Part shown: positions 42,742 through 53,284 of the stretch, piece by piece | How the letters are laid out: each line of letters opens with the position of its first letter | Position numbering within the stretch: the first letter of the stretch is position 1 | Assembly: GCA_003697085.1 (NCBI GenBank) | Contig: RFFU01000120.1 | Span: 1-57,520, forward strand | DNA from: Candidatus Hydrogenedentota bacterium | Lineage (GTDB): Bacteria > UBA8481 > J006 | Length of the DNA: 57,520 nucleotides | Direction of reading: 5' to 3' | Program-made: the position numbers and the translations under genes | The notes under the pieces: model-generated | Database searches by the model: none | The model's input: only the letters and a program-made list of their open reading frames with translations | What the model was told of the DNA's origin: nothing

Positions 42742-43508
42742 CAGGAATTCGATTTCGGAGCGGATTTAACGATCGCGACGAAATCCTCGGCCTTCAAACT
42801 GGCTCCGCCGACCAACGCGCCGTCGATCTCACGCTGGCTGAGGAGATCCGCCGCGTTCGAGGGTTTGACGCTTCCTCCGTATTGAATCCGAACGGTCTCC
42901 GCCGTCATGGAATCAAACATTTCCGCCAGGAGCGTGCGGATCGTCGCATGAACCGCGTTGGCGTCTTCCGGCGTCGCTGTCCTGCCGGTTCCGATCGCCC
43001 AGACCGGCTCGTAGGCGATGATCGTGTGCCGCATCTGATCGGTGGAAAGCCCAGAAAGGCCGTTGCGAACCTGCACCGCCACCACGGTTTCCGTCTCTCC
43101 CGCCTCGCGCTGCTGAAGCGTCTCGCCGACACAGACGATCGGCGTCAATCCGTGTCGATGCGCCGCGGCGACCTTCTTCGCGACCCCTTCATCCGTCTCT
43201 CCGAAATACTGTCGCCTCTCGGAATGTCCCAGTATTACGTAGCGACACCCGAGGTCCGCAAGCATGGGGGGAGAAATCTCGCCCGTGTACGCTCCCGAAT
43301 CCTCGTGAAACATATTCTGCCCGCCCCATCCGATCGCGGTATCCCGCAAGAGTTCCGCCACCGCCGCCAGTGCGGTGAAAGGCGGGCAGACTCCGGTCTC
43401 GACGTCCGGACGTTCCTGGAGTTTTACCTTAAGCGAACGGACGAGAGCAAGAGCCTCGGACCGGGTCATGTTCATCTTCCAGTTTCCGACGACGACGGTC
43501 TTCCTCAT
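42741..43508 (-). CDS. tpiA: Triosephosphate isomerase
   Basis: 255 residues. GNWKMN (catalytic Lys), VILGHSERRQYFGETDE (catalytic His) and AYEPVWAIGTG (catalytic Glu) are all present, then the phosphate loop IQYGGSVKP. Overlaps pgk upstream and gpmI downstream by one base each (TGATG), so the three are translationally coupled. Confidence 0.98.
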   Translation of the reverse strand: MRKTVVVGNWKMNMTRSEALALVRSLKVKLQERPDVETGVCPPFTALAAVAELLRDTAIGWGGQNMFHEDSGAYTGEISPPMLADLGCRYVILGHSERRQYFGETDEGVAKKVAAAHRHGLTPIVCVGETLQQREAGETETVVAVQVRNGLSGLSTDQMRHTIIAYEPVWAIGTGRTATPEDANAVHATIRTLLAEMFDSMTAETVRIQYGGSVKPSNAADLLSQREIDGALVGGASLKAEDFVAIVKSAPKSNS

Positions 43509-44734
43509 CAGGCGGCTCCTTCGACCGCCGCTTCGCGGGCGGAGGACTCCGCTTCATCGAGCGCAGCGACGCCGGGCAATTCCTTCCCTTCCAGAAATTC
43601 GATCGTGGCTCCCCCCCCCGTCGAGACATGGGTGAGGCGGTTTTCGAGTTGAAGGCGGCTTACGGCCGCTACGGAATCTCCTCCTCCCACGATCGAGACG
43701 GCAGAACTTGTCGCGACCGCTTGCGCGATTCCCAGGGTTCCCGAAGCAAACTGCTCCTTCTCAAAAACCCCCATCGGTCCGTTCCAGACGACTGTTCCCG
43801 CCTCCCGAATCACGTCCCCGAACCGGTGCACCGTTTCGACACCAATGTCATAACCGGCCTGGTCGGAGAGAATCGTATCGATGGGAACCGTCCGAGCGTC
43901 CTCCGGATTTTTCATATCGGAGGCGACGACGACATCCACGGGCAAGAGCAACTTCACCCGCCGCTCCTTCGCCTTTTTCAGAAATCCCCGCGCCATCTCG
44001 ATCTGGTCTTCTTCAAGGAGAGAGCGTCCGACGTCGTATCCTTGAGCCTTGAGGAAGGTGAACGCCATTCCGCCTCCTATGAGCAGGGCATCGACCTTCT
44101 CGAGCAAACTCTCGATGACCGGGATCTTGTCCGAAACCTTAGCACCACCGAGAATCGCGACAAACGGTCGTTTCGGGTTGCTCAAGGCTTCTCCCAAATA
44201 CTTCAACTCGGCCTCGATCAAAAACCCGGCGACAGCGGGCTTGAGGAGGGCGGGGACACCGACGGTCGAGGCGTGAGCCCGATGCGCGGTTCCGAACGCA
44301 TCGTTCACGTAGAGTTCGGCTGATTTCGCCAGCGCCCGCGCGAACTCGGGATCGTTCTTCGTTTCACCCTTGTGAAAACGAAGATTCTCCAAGAGGAGAA
44401 TCTCTCCGTTCTCCAACTCCGCGGCGGCCTTCTCGACCTCCGGTCCGATACAGTCCTCGACGAACTTCACCGGCGTCCCCAAAATCTCCTCGGCTCGCTT
44501 CGCCACCGGCGCCAAACTGAATTCCGGTTTTCGTTCTCCCTTGGGACGGCCGAGGTGGCTGGCGAGAATGATCCGCGCTCCGTGCTCCTTCAAATAATTG
44601 ATCGTCGGGATCGTCGCTCGAATCCGTTTGTCGTTCGTGACCTCTCCGTTCTCCACGGGAACGTTGAAATCCACCCGAACGAAGACCCGCCTTCCGTCAA
44701 CCTCGATCTCCCGGATCGTCTTTCGCGGTTTCAT
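43508..44734 (-). CDS. pgk: Phosphoglycerate kinase
   Basis: 408 residues. RVDFNVPVENGEVTND near residue 20, ILASHLGRPKGERKPEFSL, GGAKVSDKIPVIESLL, and the nucleotide loop VWNGPMGVFE with GGGDSVAAV. Makes ATP from 1,3-bisphosphoglycerate. Lies 6 nt after gap and overlaps tpiA by one base. The C-terminal ~15 residues (AESSAREAAVEGAA) extend slightly beyond the family end. Confidence 0.98.
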   Translation of the reverse strand: MKPRKTIREIEVDGRRVFVRVDFNVPVENGEVTNDKRIRATIPTINYLKEHGARIILASHLGRPKGERKPEFSLAPVAKRAEEILGTPVKFVEDCIGPEVEKAAAELENGEILLLENLRFHKGETKNDPEFARALAKSAELYVNDAFGTAHRAHASTVGVPALLKPAVAGFLIEAELKYLGEALSNPKRPFVAILGGAKVSDKIPVIESLLEKVDALLIGGGMAFTFLKAQGYDVGRSLLEEDQIEMARGFLKKAKERRVKLLLPVDVVVASDMKNPEDARTVPIDTILSDQAGYDIGVETVHRFGDVIREAGTVVWNGPMGVFEKEQFASGTLGIAQAVATSSAVSIVGGGDSVAAVSRLQLENRLTHVSTGGGATIEFLEGKELPGVAALDEAESSAREAAVEGAA

Positions 44735-44740
44735 CGCGCG

Positions 44741-45859
<1,119 letters not shown>

Positions 45860-45889
45860 CTACGTGCGCCCTGTCAAACAAAAGCGTGC

Positions 45890-45919
45890 GCGGAGTTTCC
45901 AGCGAAATCGAAACTCCGC
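45890..45919. promoter_or_regulatory. 10-bp inverted repeat upstream of gap
   Basis: GCGGAGTTTC, 10-nt spacer, GAAACTCCGC. About 135 bases before the gap ATG. Could be an operator or an mRNA hairpin. Confidence 0.4.
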
Positions 45920-45932
45920 CGCCTTCTCGAAA

Positions 45933-45951
45933 TTTCTTCCTCTGGAAGAAA
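45933..45951. promoter_or_regulatory. 8-bp inverted repeat TTTCTTCC-TCT-GGAAGAAA
   Basis: Perfect arms with a 3-base centre, operator-like in size, between the gap and flagellin start codons. No regulator gene is adjacent. Confidence 0.4.
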
Positions 45952-45995
45952 CGGAGAACCTCCTCAAAAAAACCGGCCGAAATCGGTCGATTCCC

Positions 45996-46003
45996 GCCGA
46001 TAA
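45996..46003 (+). promoter_or_regulatory. Sigma-28-like -10 element for flagellin
   Basis: GCCGATAA matches the flagellar sigma factor -10 consensus exactly. The -35 (TAAA about 15 bases upstream) is not clear: the nearest is GAAA at 45979-45982, 13 bases away. The site is about 318 bases before the flagellin ATG. Confidence 0.45.
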
Positions 46004-46320
46004 TTAGAAATGAGGAACGGAATCCTTATCTGCAGAAGGGTCATGGATGGCGCCATTGAAATCATCGATCCCTAAATAATCCGTCATTCCTGTTCCTCCC
46101 CTTCACAATAGGAACTTCCGTTCCAGGAAAGTGAATACCGTCGCGGAACCCGTTTTTTCGTCGGAAACGGAGCGGGAGTCGTCCGCCCTGTTTTCCTTGG
46201 TGGGCGTAATTCCTTTCGTTTCAGGACGCGGACGCGGCACTGGTACGGGAAGAGACGCGTATCGCCGCTTCGTCCGGCGGGGTCGGAGCGCGACGGGGGA
46301 AAGGAGTCCGTTGTGGAAGT

Positions 46321-49014
46321 ATGAGCGGGCTGCGCATTCGAGACCCCGGGCTGACCCTTTCGATGCTGAGGCATCTGAATGGGACAGGCAAAGTGGGCGC
46401 AAAAACGATGGAACAACTCGCCTCCGGAAGGCGTATCAATCGAGCAGCGGACGATGCGGCGGGACTCGCCATTTCCGAACTTCAGACAAGCCAAATCAAC
46501 GGAAAGATCCAGGCGGATCGGAATGTTCTCGACGGAGTCTCGCTCCTTCAAACCGCCGAGGGGGGATTGTCCACCATTACTGATCTGCTCCAACGAGCCC
46601 GGACTCTCTCTCTCCAAGCAGCGAACGACACGCTGGCTCTGACAGACCGGCAGGCCATCCAGAAGGAGATCAATCAGATCAACGCCGACATCGAACGGTT
46701 GGCGACCACGGTGGACTTCAACGGAAAGCCGCTGTTGACCGAGTTCAACCCGGGGAACCAAACGAAGATCACGACTCAGGCGGACTTCGAAGCGGGCACC
46801 GTTCCGCCTGAACTCGACTCGACCTCGACACCCGGCGATCTCAAACTGGCGACCGAACCCTATCAGGTCGATGCCCACCACGCCAACGCCGGTAACGAGA
46901 ACTATGTTTCCGTCGCCAAGATCGCCGTCAATCCGAACGGAAATCAATACGACGTGACGTTGGAACTGCGTTTTTCCGACGATTCCGGAACCGGTGGCCC
47001 CACCACGTTCGACGGTTCGATCACGATCAACAAGGGAAACATCACGGCCGTCGGTCCGCTGGGAGGAAACGAAGGCGGAGGCGGACTTGTCCAGGTTGGA
47101 AATACGGTCAATTTCAACATCAAGGAAGATGGCGGAAGTGGAAACGAGAGCACTTTCACGATCGATTTCACCACGACCAGCCTCGATGCCTCGTTCACGC
47201 TCGACTTGAACTCTCCCGTGGATCGCGGGATCAACCGTTATTTCAACAATACACTCATCCAAGGCGGCATTCCTCCCGGAAGTGTCACACAGAGATTCGA
47301 ACCGCTCGAGACAACGGGTACCTACACGAGCAAAATAATCGATCTCGGCGTCGATCGCCGCGCACGAATCGAATTCGATAACCAGCGCCCGACCGGAACT
47401 TCGCTTCGTTACTTCGTCCAGACAGCCGACGATCCTTCCGGCCCCTTCACGGCACCGACGGAAATCACGAACGGCGCGATCTTCAATTCCCCCAGCCGGT
47501 ATCTACGCGTCCTGACGCAGTTAGATACACCGGCCAGTTTCGCCGCGAACGGCATCGGACCGTCCCTGCAGGAAATCCGGGTCACTCCGCTCCAGGATAA
47601 CGACATAATTATTCAGGCTGACGCCAACCAGGGCGAGACGATCCTGCTCAATCTTCCGGACGTTACGACCTCGACCCTGGCGCTGACTGATATTGATGTC
47701 ACGACTCGAGCAGGCGATACGCTCTTCTCCCAAACGATCACTTCACAAAATGATTTCGAGAAGGGAACGCTCACCAATCTCAACACGCTTTTCACCCCCG
47801 GGGCCATCGAACTCGACACCCTTCCATTCGGCACCGAACCACCGCCGGCCAACAACGGTCAGGAACGCCTCGTCAGCGTCAATCGCCAATCCTCGACGGC
47901 CAACGCCAACGGAACGGTAACGACCACCGTACGCGTCGTCTCGGCATCGGACTCAACCAATCCAAACGACAACCCCCCGCCCGATCCCGGCCCGGGAAAC
48001 ACGGAGTACATCGGGCGGTTCAGCGTTATCGGCGGAACGTTGAACGATACCGACGGCGACGGCGTTCCGGATACCAACACCGTCTCGCCCGTCTCGCTCG
48101 AGGGATACGATCCCGGTAAGGATGGGGTTCCGCCGTTCTTCCACGGACAGTTCGGCAACTTCCAAGACGACTTGAACAACGCCGATCCTGGCTCCACTGT
48201 CTCGGCCGATCAATTTGTCGATTTTCGTCTGCGAACCGGTGGATTGCAGGATGGATTCGACGTGACCCTTTCGGGCCTTCCGAATATGCAGTTCCAACTC
48301 CAACTCTTTTCCGTCCAAGCCTACACCACTCCCTTCGCCCCGGTCGGCGACGCCGCCTACAACGTCTATTTCGGCGCCGGCAACATCCTGGCAACTCCGA
48401 CCGGCGCGGCAACGATCACCCAATCCTTCGAAAAACGCCAGCTGAGCGGAACTTACGAATCTCAGATTCTCGATATGGGAGAAGGCGGTCTCTTCCAGGT
48501 CGATTTCTCCGCTGTGACTCCCGGCAACACAGGCGTCACGATGGAGATCCGAACGAGCGATGATGGCATCAACTTCACATCGTATCAGGCGGTTGCCGAC
48601 GGTGGCCGGATCACGGCTCCGACCGAAAACCGGTACGTCCAGATCCGCGCTACGCTCACCGGTGATGCGGCGAACCGTTACATCTCACCGCAAGTGAACG
48701 ACATTACCGTCGCCCGCATCGCCTCGACCGACGGACCGACCGCGGCGATCGAAAAGTACACCGCGGCCATCGACCGCGTTGTCGAAGCCCGCGCCCAGAT
48801 CGGTGCCCAGGAGAACCGGCTTCGCTCGACGCGCGGCAACCTCGGTGTTATGACCGAGCGGCTTTCGGCGTCGCGCTCCAATATCGTCGATCTCGACTTC
48901 GCCGAGGCGACCATCCGGTTCGCCCGGACCCAAGTCCTCCAACAAGCGGGGACCGCCGCACTGAGCCAGGCGAACCTCCGGAACAACCTCGTCCTCCAAC
49001 TGCTGGGAACGTAA
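46321..49014 (+). CDS. fliC: Very large flagellin with a duplicated beta-rich insert
   Basis: Filament subunit, 897 residues against the usual 270-500. N-terminal D0/D1 (residues 1 to ~143) contains LASGRRINRAADDAAGLAIS; C-terminal D1/D0 (about 802-897) ends with LRNNLVLQLLGT. The ~655-residue insert holds two related units. Each has a DFE(A/K)GT motif (Asp155; Asp478) followed by a TPG segment, and a GTYxSxIxDxG motif (Gly333; Gly710) that starts a beta-sandwich with ...RYLRV/RYVQI strands. Unit 2 also has a DTDGDGVPD calcium-binding loop (576-584). Such inserts form the exposed face of the filament. No other flagellar gene is in the window. AAAGGAG lies about 14 bases upstream. Confidence 0.93.
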   Translation: MSGLRIRDPGLTLSMLRHLNGTGKVGAKTMEQLASGRRINRAADDAAGLAISELQTSQINGKIQADRNVLDGVSLLQTAEGGLSTITDLLQRARTLSLQAANDTLALTDRQAIQKEINQINADIERLATTVDFNGKPLLTEFNPGNQTKITTQADFEAGTVPPELDSTSTPGDLKLATEPYQVDAHHANAGNENYVSVAKIAVNPNGNQYDVTLELRFSDDSGTGGPTTFDGSITINKGNITAVGPLGGNEGGGGLVQVGNTVNFNIKEDGGSGNESTFTIDFTTTSLDASFTLDLNSPVDRGINRYFNNTLIQGGIPPGSVTQRFEPLETTGTYTSKIIDLGVDRRARIEFDNQRPTGTSLRYFVQTADDPSGPFTAPTEITNGAIFNSPSRYLRVLTQLDTPASFAANGIGPSLQEIRVTPLQDNDIIIQADANQGETILLNLPDVTTSTLALTDIDVTTRAGDTLFSQTITSQNDFEKGTLTNLNTLFTPGAIELDTLPFGTEPPPANNGQERLVSVNRQSSTANANGTVTTTVRVVSASDSTNPNDNPPPDPGPGNTEYIGRFSVIGGTLNDTDGDGVPDTNTVSPVSLEGYDPGKDGVPPFFHGQFGNFQDDLNNADPGSTVSADQFVDFRLRTGGLQDGFDVTLSGLPNMQFQLQLFSVQAYTTPFAPVGDAAYNVYFGAGNILATPTGAATITQSFEKRQLSGTYESQILDMGEGGLFQVDFSAVTPGNTGVTMEIRTSDDGINFTSYQAVADGGRITAPTENRYVQIRATLTGDAANRYISPQVNDITVARIASTDGPTAAIEKYTAAIDRVVEARAQIGAQENRLRSTRGNLGVMTERLSASRSNIVDLDFAEATIRFARTQVLQQAGTAALSQANLRNNLVLQLLGT

Positions 49015-49049
49015 AAGGAACCACCTCCCTCGTTCCCCCCCCCGTCACG

Positions 49050-49567
49050 TTTGCTCTCGCCCTCATCCTTGCCCTTTTTTCCGGCATTCCCTGATTTGTG
49101 TTTCCGCGCTCTTCCGCACCGCTTTTTCGTACTCTTCCGCACCGTTCTTCACAGACAAGAGCGGCGGCGCCCCAAAATACCGCGAAGATGGAGCATAGGT
49201 TCTCCAACCTGCGGAGGGCGAATCGTGCACTCGTGGGGGATTCCTCGTCGGGCTGCGCCCGCCTCGGAATGACACCACGGGCGGATCGCCCGTCGCCTCT
49301 ACAAGCGCTGGTCGTGCCAGGAGGGCAACCGGCCGGTCGCCCCTACAGTCCGCGATCCATCCGCCTCCTTTCCTCCATCGTTTTTCGCAGACGAGAGAGT
49401 CTGTGCTCTCCCCTTTTCCTTTTGCCGTTTGACTTTTGCCATTTGATTTTTGCCTTTTGCCTTTTTCCTTTTCCGTGTCTTCCGTGTGCTCCGTGGTTCC
49501 CTCCCTTCCGTGCCCTCCGTGTACTCCGGCCGCGAAATTGACAAATTGGAAGAATAACACCTTTTTT
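49050..49567 (-). repeat. Composite repeat array 7 (after mfd)
   Basis: No gene in the 553-base gap between convergent flagellin and mfd. Reading away from the mfd stop: end module (49538-49567), ccacggagcacacgg/ccacggaa units, purine repeat, gcacagactctctcgtctgcg, palindromic block (49323-49342), the block ending gaggaatcc, and a GGAG-loop hairpin (49195-49212). Nearly identical over ~350 bases to array 4. Confidence 0.9.
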
Positions 49568-52500
49568 TCAGCGGCGGAGGAGGCGGCGTAGAAGTGTCAA
49601 TTTTGCTTCTCCCGGTGGTGGGTTCTCAACGCGGAAGAGCCTGCGGCGCGGATCGAAGAAAACGAAGAAGCGCGCCCGGTAGGCCTCGGCTGTCTCGCCG
49701 AAATCCTCCGGTAAACGCTTCCACCGGATCTCCAATCCCTCCCGTGTCTCGACGACCGATTCCACGCCATCCATCGCCGCAAAGATCCTCAGGCGAGCCA
49801 GTTCGAGAAGGTTCTCGACGGGAGGCGGCGGAGTTCCAAAACGATCGATCAGTTCCTCCCGCAATCCCTCGACTTCCGTAATCGTACGCTGCGAAGCGAT
49901 CAGCCTGTGCAGATCTCCGATCAATTCCTCTCCTCCCACCCATTCCACGGGAATGAAGGCGGTGATTCCTATGTCGATCGGCGGCAACCGTTCCGCGATT
50001 TCCCTCTTCTCCCCCTTCAACTCCGCCAAGGCCTCGCGCAACAATCGACAGTACATCTCGTACCCTACCGCCTCCATCGAGCCGTGTTGAGCCGTCCCCA
50101 AGATTTCTCCGGCTCCCCGTATCTCCATATCCCGACGGGCGACGGCGTAGCCCGACCCCAAAGCGGTATGCTCGGCGATCGCCGCCAGACGAGACCGCGC
50201 TTCCGGCGTGAGAGCACCGTCGCTGGAGTAAAAGAAATAAGCATAAGCCCGCACCGTGCTCCGCCCCACCCTTCCCCGCAACTGATACAATTGCGCGAGC
50301 CCGAAACGCTCGGCGCCGTCCACGATCAACGTGTTCGCCCGCGGAATGTCCAAGCCGTTTTCGATGATCGAGGTCGAGACGAGGATACGAATTTCCCCGT
50401 CGAGAAAGCGGGTCATCGTTTCGGCCAGTTCCTCTTCCGGAAGCCGGCCGTGAGCCAGCGCGATCTCGACTCCCGAAAACTCCTCCTTCAAAAACGCTCC
50501 GATGCGATCCAGCGTCTCGATCCGGTTGTGAACGTAAAAGACTTGTCCGTCCCGTTCGAGTTCGCGGCGAATGGCACGCCGGATATGTTCGGGATTGAAT
50601 GGTTCCACGATCGTCTGGACGGCGGCGCGGCCCGGCGGAGGCGTTTCGATAATGGAAAGGCTTCTGACGCCCGAAAGGGCCATATGCAGGGTTCGGGGAA
50701 TCGGCGTCGCCGAGAGCGTCAGGACATCGACGTGTTTCCGCAACGCCTTCAAGCGCTCCTTGTGCCGGACTCCGAAACGTTGTTCCTCGTCGATGACGAC
50801 GAGACCGAGGTCGCGGAAACGAACGTTCTTTCCCAAAAGAGCATGCGTCCCGATCACGACTGGAATCTCACCCGACGAGAGCCCCTTCAGGATCCGCTTC
50901 CGCGCAGTTCCCGATTCGAAACGGGAGAGAACTTCGACCCGAATACCGAACGGTCCGAGTCGCTCGCGGAAACTTCGGCCGTGCTGGAGCGCCAAGACCG
51001 TCGTGGGACAAAGCACCGCGGCTTGACGATGATGCCGCACGGTGCGAAAGACGGCGCGCAACGCCACTTCCGTCTTGCCGAATCCCACATCACCACAGAC
51101 CAGGCGATCCATCGGATTTCGCAACTCGGATTTTTCCAGATCTTGCAGAACCGCCTCGATCGCCGCCGCCTGGTCCGGCGTCTCGTCGTATCCGAATGCT
51201 TCAACGAATTCGTCCTCGCCTTCCGCCTCGGGCAGAGGAACACCTTTCCCCGCCGAACGCAAGGCGTAGAGATCGATCAACTCGCGCGCGATCGCGGCCG
51301 TCTCCTTCTCGACCCGAGCACGAAGTTTCGACCAAGATACGGACCCCAGTTTGTCCAAACGGGGAACGGTCCCCTCCGGAATCGAATACCGCTCCAACAT
51401 CTCCGTTTCGTACGGAGGAAGATAAAGCCGATCCCCGCCGGCGTACTCGATCAAAATCACATCGCGTTCCTCCTGCATCGTCCGAATCCGCTCGATCCCG
51501 CGGAAGATGCCGACGCCGTGATTCCTATGGACGACGTAGTCCCCCGGATTGAGAACAGCCATGGAGACGGCGCGTTTCCTTCTGCCGCGATAGTGCCGCG
51601 TTCGATGACCGTAGAGGTCACCGTCTCCAACGAGAACCAGCCCCCACTCCGGTATCCGGCATCCTCTCAAAAGATCGCTCTTCACGACACGCACGCGTTC
51701 CGAATCCCCCAGAACGCGCGCGACCAAGTCCTTCGTTCGCTCCGGCAAGGCACTTCCGATCACGATTTCGTCCTTTCCCGCGGTAAGACGCTTTAAGTCC
51801 ACACGGAGAATGCCGGAATCGAGCGGAGCCGGGGGAAGAGGTTCGGTTTCGATCTCGTTTCGTTCTTCCGCACCGTACCCGCTTCCTTCGAAGGAGAAAA
51901 TTGTCGAAAGGATTTCCGTATCTTCATCTGCGAGATTCCGCTCCCAGAGAAGACGAGGATCGTACCCGACATCCGACTCAGCCGCCTCAGCGGCCGCTTC
52001 TGAAAAGAGTTCAGCGATTCTCTCGCGACAGCAAGCCGGATCCACAACGATCGTCCGCCCCCGGGAAAAATCGAGTAAACACGCGGTCTCGGCGAGAAAC
52101 GGAAGAAATAGTTCCAGCCCTTCCACAAGATTCCCCTCGCGAAGTTCCTCGAGAAAACGGTCTCGTCGAACGCTGGGAGCGACCTCCCTGGCGATCCGCG
52201 CGGCGGCAGCGTCTCTTTCGACGGCGTCGGTGGGAATGCGGATTTCGCGGGCCGGAAGAAAGGTAACGGAGTCAAGCGAATCGGAAGAGCGTTGGGTTTC
52301 GAGATCGAAGAGGCGGATCATCTCGATCAAATTATCGTCCCAAAGAAGGCGAACCGGAGGAGCCCCCGGTGAGGCGACATCCATAATTCCGCCGCGGAGA
52401 GCAAATTCCCCCGCTTCGTTCACTTCGACGACACGCCGGTATCCGATGGAAACGAGAAACCGTGCCACCTCCTGCGGAGAGATTTCATCCGCGTAGGAAA

Positions 52501-52957
52501 ACGTCTTTACGAGCCGGGAAAAGAGATCCGGCGAGAACGTCCGGCGAGCCAGAGCCGCCGCCGTGGCGACGACCAGAGCGGCACCCGGGCGCTGCCGAAC
52601 ACTGGGAAGACAGATATCCGAGAAAGAAACATTGAAATTTCGAACCGTCCCGAGAAGCGCTCCGGTCAAGGCGGCCAGCGCCTCGATGCGCGCCGCCGCA
52701 ACGGACGGTTCCGGCGACGCGGGTTCGAAGGGAAGATGCTGCCAGGGCGGAAAAAGAAAGACGCGGTCCCCGAGAAAGAGCCGCGCCGCTGCGGCGATCT
52801 CTTCCACCGACCTCGCATCCGGATGAACAAGAAGCCAGGCGGAATCCTCCTTGAGGGCGCGGCCGGCGGCATAGGCCCCCAGGGCGGCCGGATGCCCAAG
52901 CGCAGCCCCGCGTGGTAACGTTCGAATGGAATCGGGAAACGGCATCATCCGCAACAT
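49568..52957 (-). CDS. mfd: Transcription-repair coupling factor
   Basis: Removes RNA polymerase stalled at DNA lesions and recruits UvrA. About 1129 residues. UvrB-like N-terminal module (FLFPPWQHLPFEPASPEP), RNA polymerase-interacting CarD-like domain near 470 (GDYVVHRNHGVGIFRGIERI), helicase motifs GDVGFGKTEVALRA near 624 and VIDEEQRFGVRHKE near 722, LVSTSIIENGLDIPRANT, and the TRCF C-terminal domain. The frame remains open far upstream across the opposite-strand hydantoinase gene; the family start is near MLRMMPFPDSIRTLP. The ATG at 52957 or 52948 is likely; the latter overlaps the stop of a small upstream frame as ATGA. Confidence 0.96.
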   Translation of the reverse strand: MLRMMPFPDSIRTLPRGAALGHPAALGAYAAGRALKEDSAWLLVHPDARSVEEIAAAARLFLGDRVFLFPPWQHLPFEPASPEPSVAAARIEALAALTGALLGTVRNFNVSFSDICLPSVRQRPGAALVVATAAALARRTFSPDLFSRLVKTFSYADEISPQEVARFLVSIGYRRVVEVNEAGEFALRGGIMDVASPGAPPVRLLWDDNLIEMIRLFDLETQRSSDSLDSVTFLPAREIRIPTDAVERDAAAARIAREVAPSVRRDRFLEELREGNLVEGLELFLPFLAETACLLDFSRGRTIVVDPACCRERIAELFSEAAAEAAESDVGYDPRLLWERNLADEDTEILSTIFSFEGSGYGAEERNEIETEPLPPAPLDSGILRVDLKRLTAGKDEIVIGSALPERTKDLVARVLGDSERVRVVKSDLLRGCRIPEWGLVLVGDGDLYGHRTRHYRGRRKRAVSMAVLNPGDYVVHRNHGVGIFRGIERIRTMQEERDVILIEYAGGDRLYLPPYETEMLERYSIPEGTVPRLDKLGSVSWSKLRARVEKETAAIARELIDLYALRSAGKGVPLPEAEGEDEFVEAFGYDETPDQAAAIEAVLQDLEKSELRNPMDRLVCGDVGFGKTEVALRAVFRTVRHHRQAAVLCPTTVLALQHGRSFRERLGPFGIRVEVLSRFESGTARKRILKGLSSGEIPVVIGTHALLGKNVRFRDLGLVVIDEEQRFGVRHKERLKALRKHVDVLTLSATPIPRTLHMALSGVRSLSIIETPPPGRAAVQTIVEPFNPEHIRRAIRRELERDGQVFYVHNRIETLDRIGAFLKEEFSGVEIALAHGRLPEEELAETMTRFLDGEIRILVSTSIIENGLDIPRANTLIVDGAERFGLAQLYQLRGRVGRSTVRAYAYFFYSSDGALTPEARSRLAAIAEHTALGSGYAVARRDMEIRGAGEILGTAQHGSMEAVGYEMYCRLLREALAELKGEKREIAERLPPIDIGITAFIPVEWVGGEELIGDLHRLIASQRTITEVEGLREELIDRFGTPPPPVENLLELARLRIFAAMDGVESVVETREGLEIRWKRLPEDFGETAEAYRARFFVFFDPRRRLFRVENPPPGEAKLTLLRRLLRR

Positions 52958-53172
52958 TCTAAATCCGAGTCTTCCGAAATGCCACAGTCCGGCTCCAAGA
53001 GAAGGCACAAAGGCAAATCCTTCAGGAGAAAACATCCGAGAGCGTAGCCCGGTTCCGCCTTGAGAACAACTTCCACGAAGAACAAAGCGGACTTCTCTTC
53101 GCAACCCTGTCTGGGGGGGGAACACGCTCCCCGGTGTGGCGGATCGACGGCCTCTGATCCAATGCAAAACAC
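52945..53172 (-). CDS. Possible small cysteine-rich protein upstream of mfd
   Basis: 75 codons from a GTG (VFCIGSEAVDPPH) with eight cysteines and a hydrophobic middle (EVVLKAEPGYALGCFLLKDL). Its TGA overlaps the mfd ATG at 52948 as ATGA, the junction type seen repeatedly in this genome, and codon use resembles neighbouring genes. No Shine-Dalgarno and no family recognised. It may be an artefact of the mfd promoter region. Confidence 0.3.
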   Translation of the reverse strand: MFCIGSEAVDPPHRGACSPPRQGCEEKSALFFVEVVLKAEPGYALGCFLLKDLPLCLLLEPDCGISEDSDLECCG

Positions 53173-53284
53173 CTTGCCGGTAAGGAAGGAAAGAGTGTAA
53201 ACTGTGTTGCTTTGGAGGACACGGTCTCATCGCACCATCGACACTGCCGTTTTCCTCCGGCGAATCCTTCGAGGAGGGTGTGTT
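52958..53284. other. Divergent region between mfd and the hydantoinase gene
   Basis: Apart from the doubtful small frame on the minus strand, no gene. A G-run (53110-53118) and no composite repeat. A strong Shine-Dalgarno for the hydantoinase gene lies at its right end; promoters were not resolved. Confidence 0.4.
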
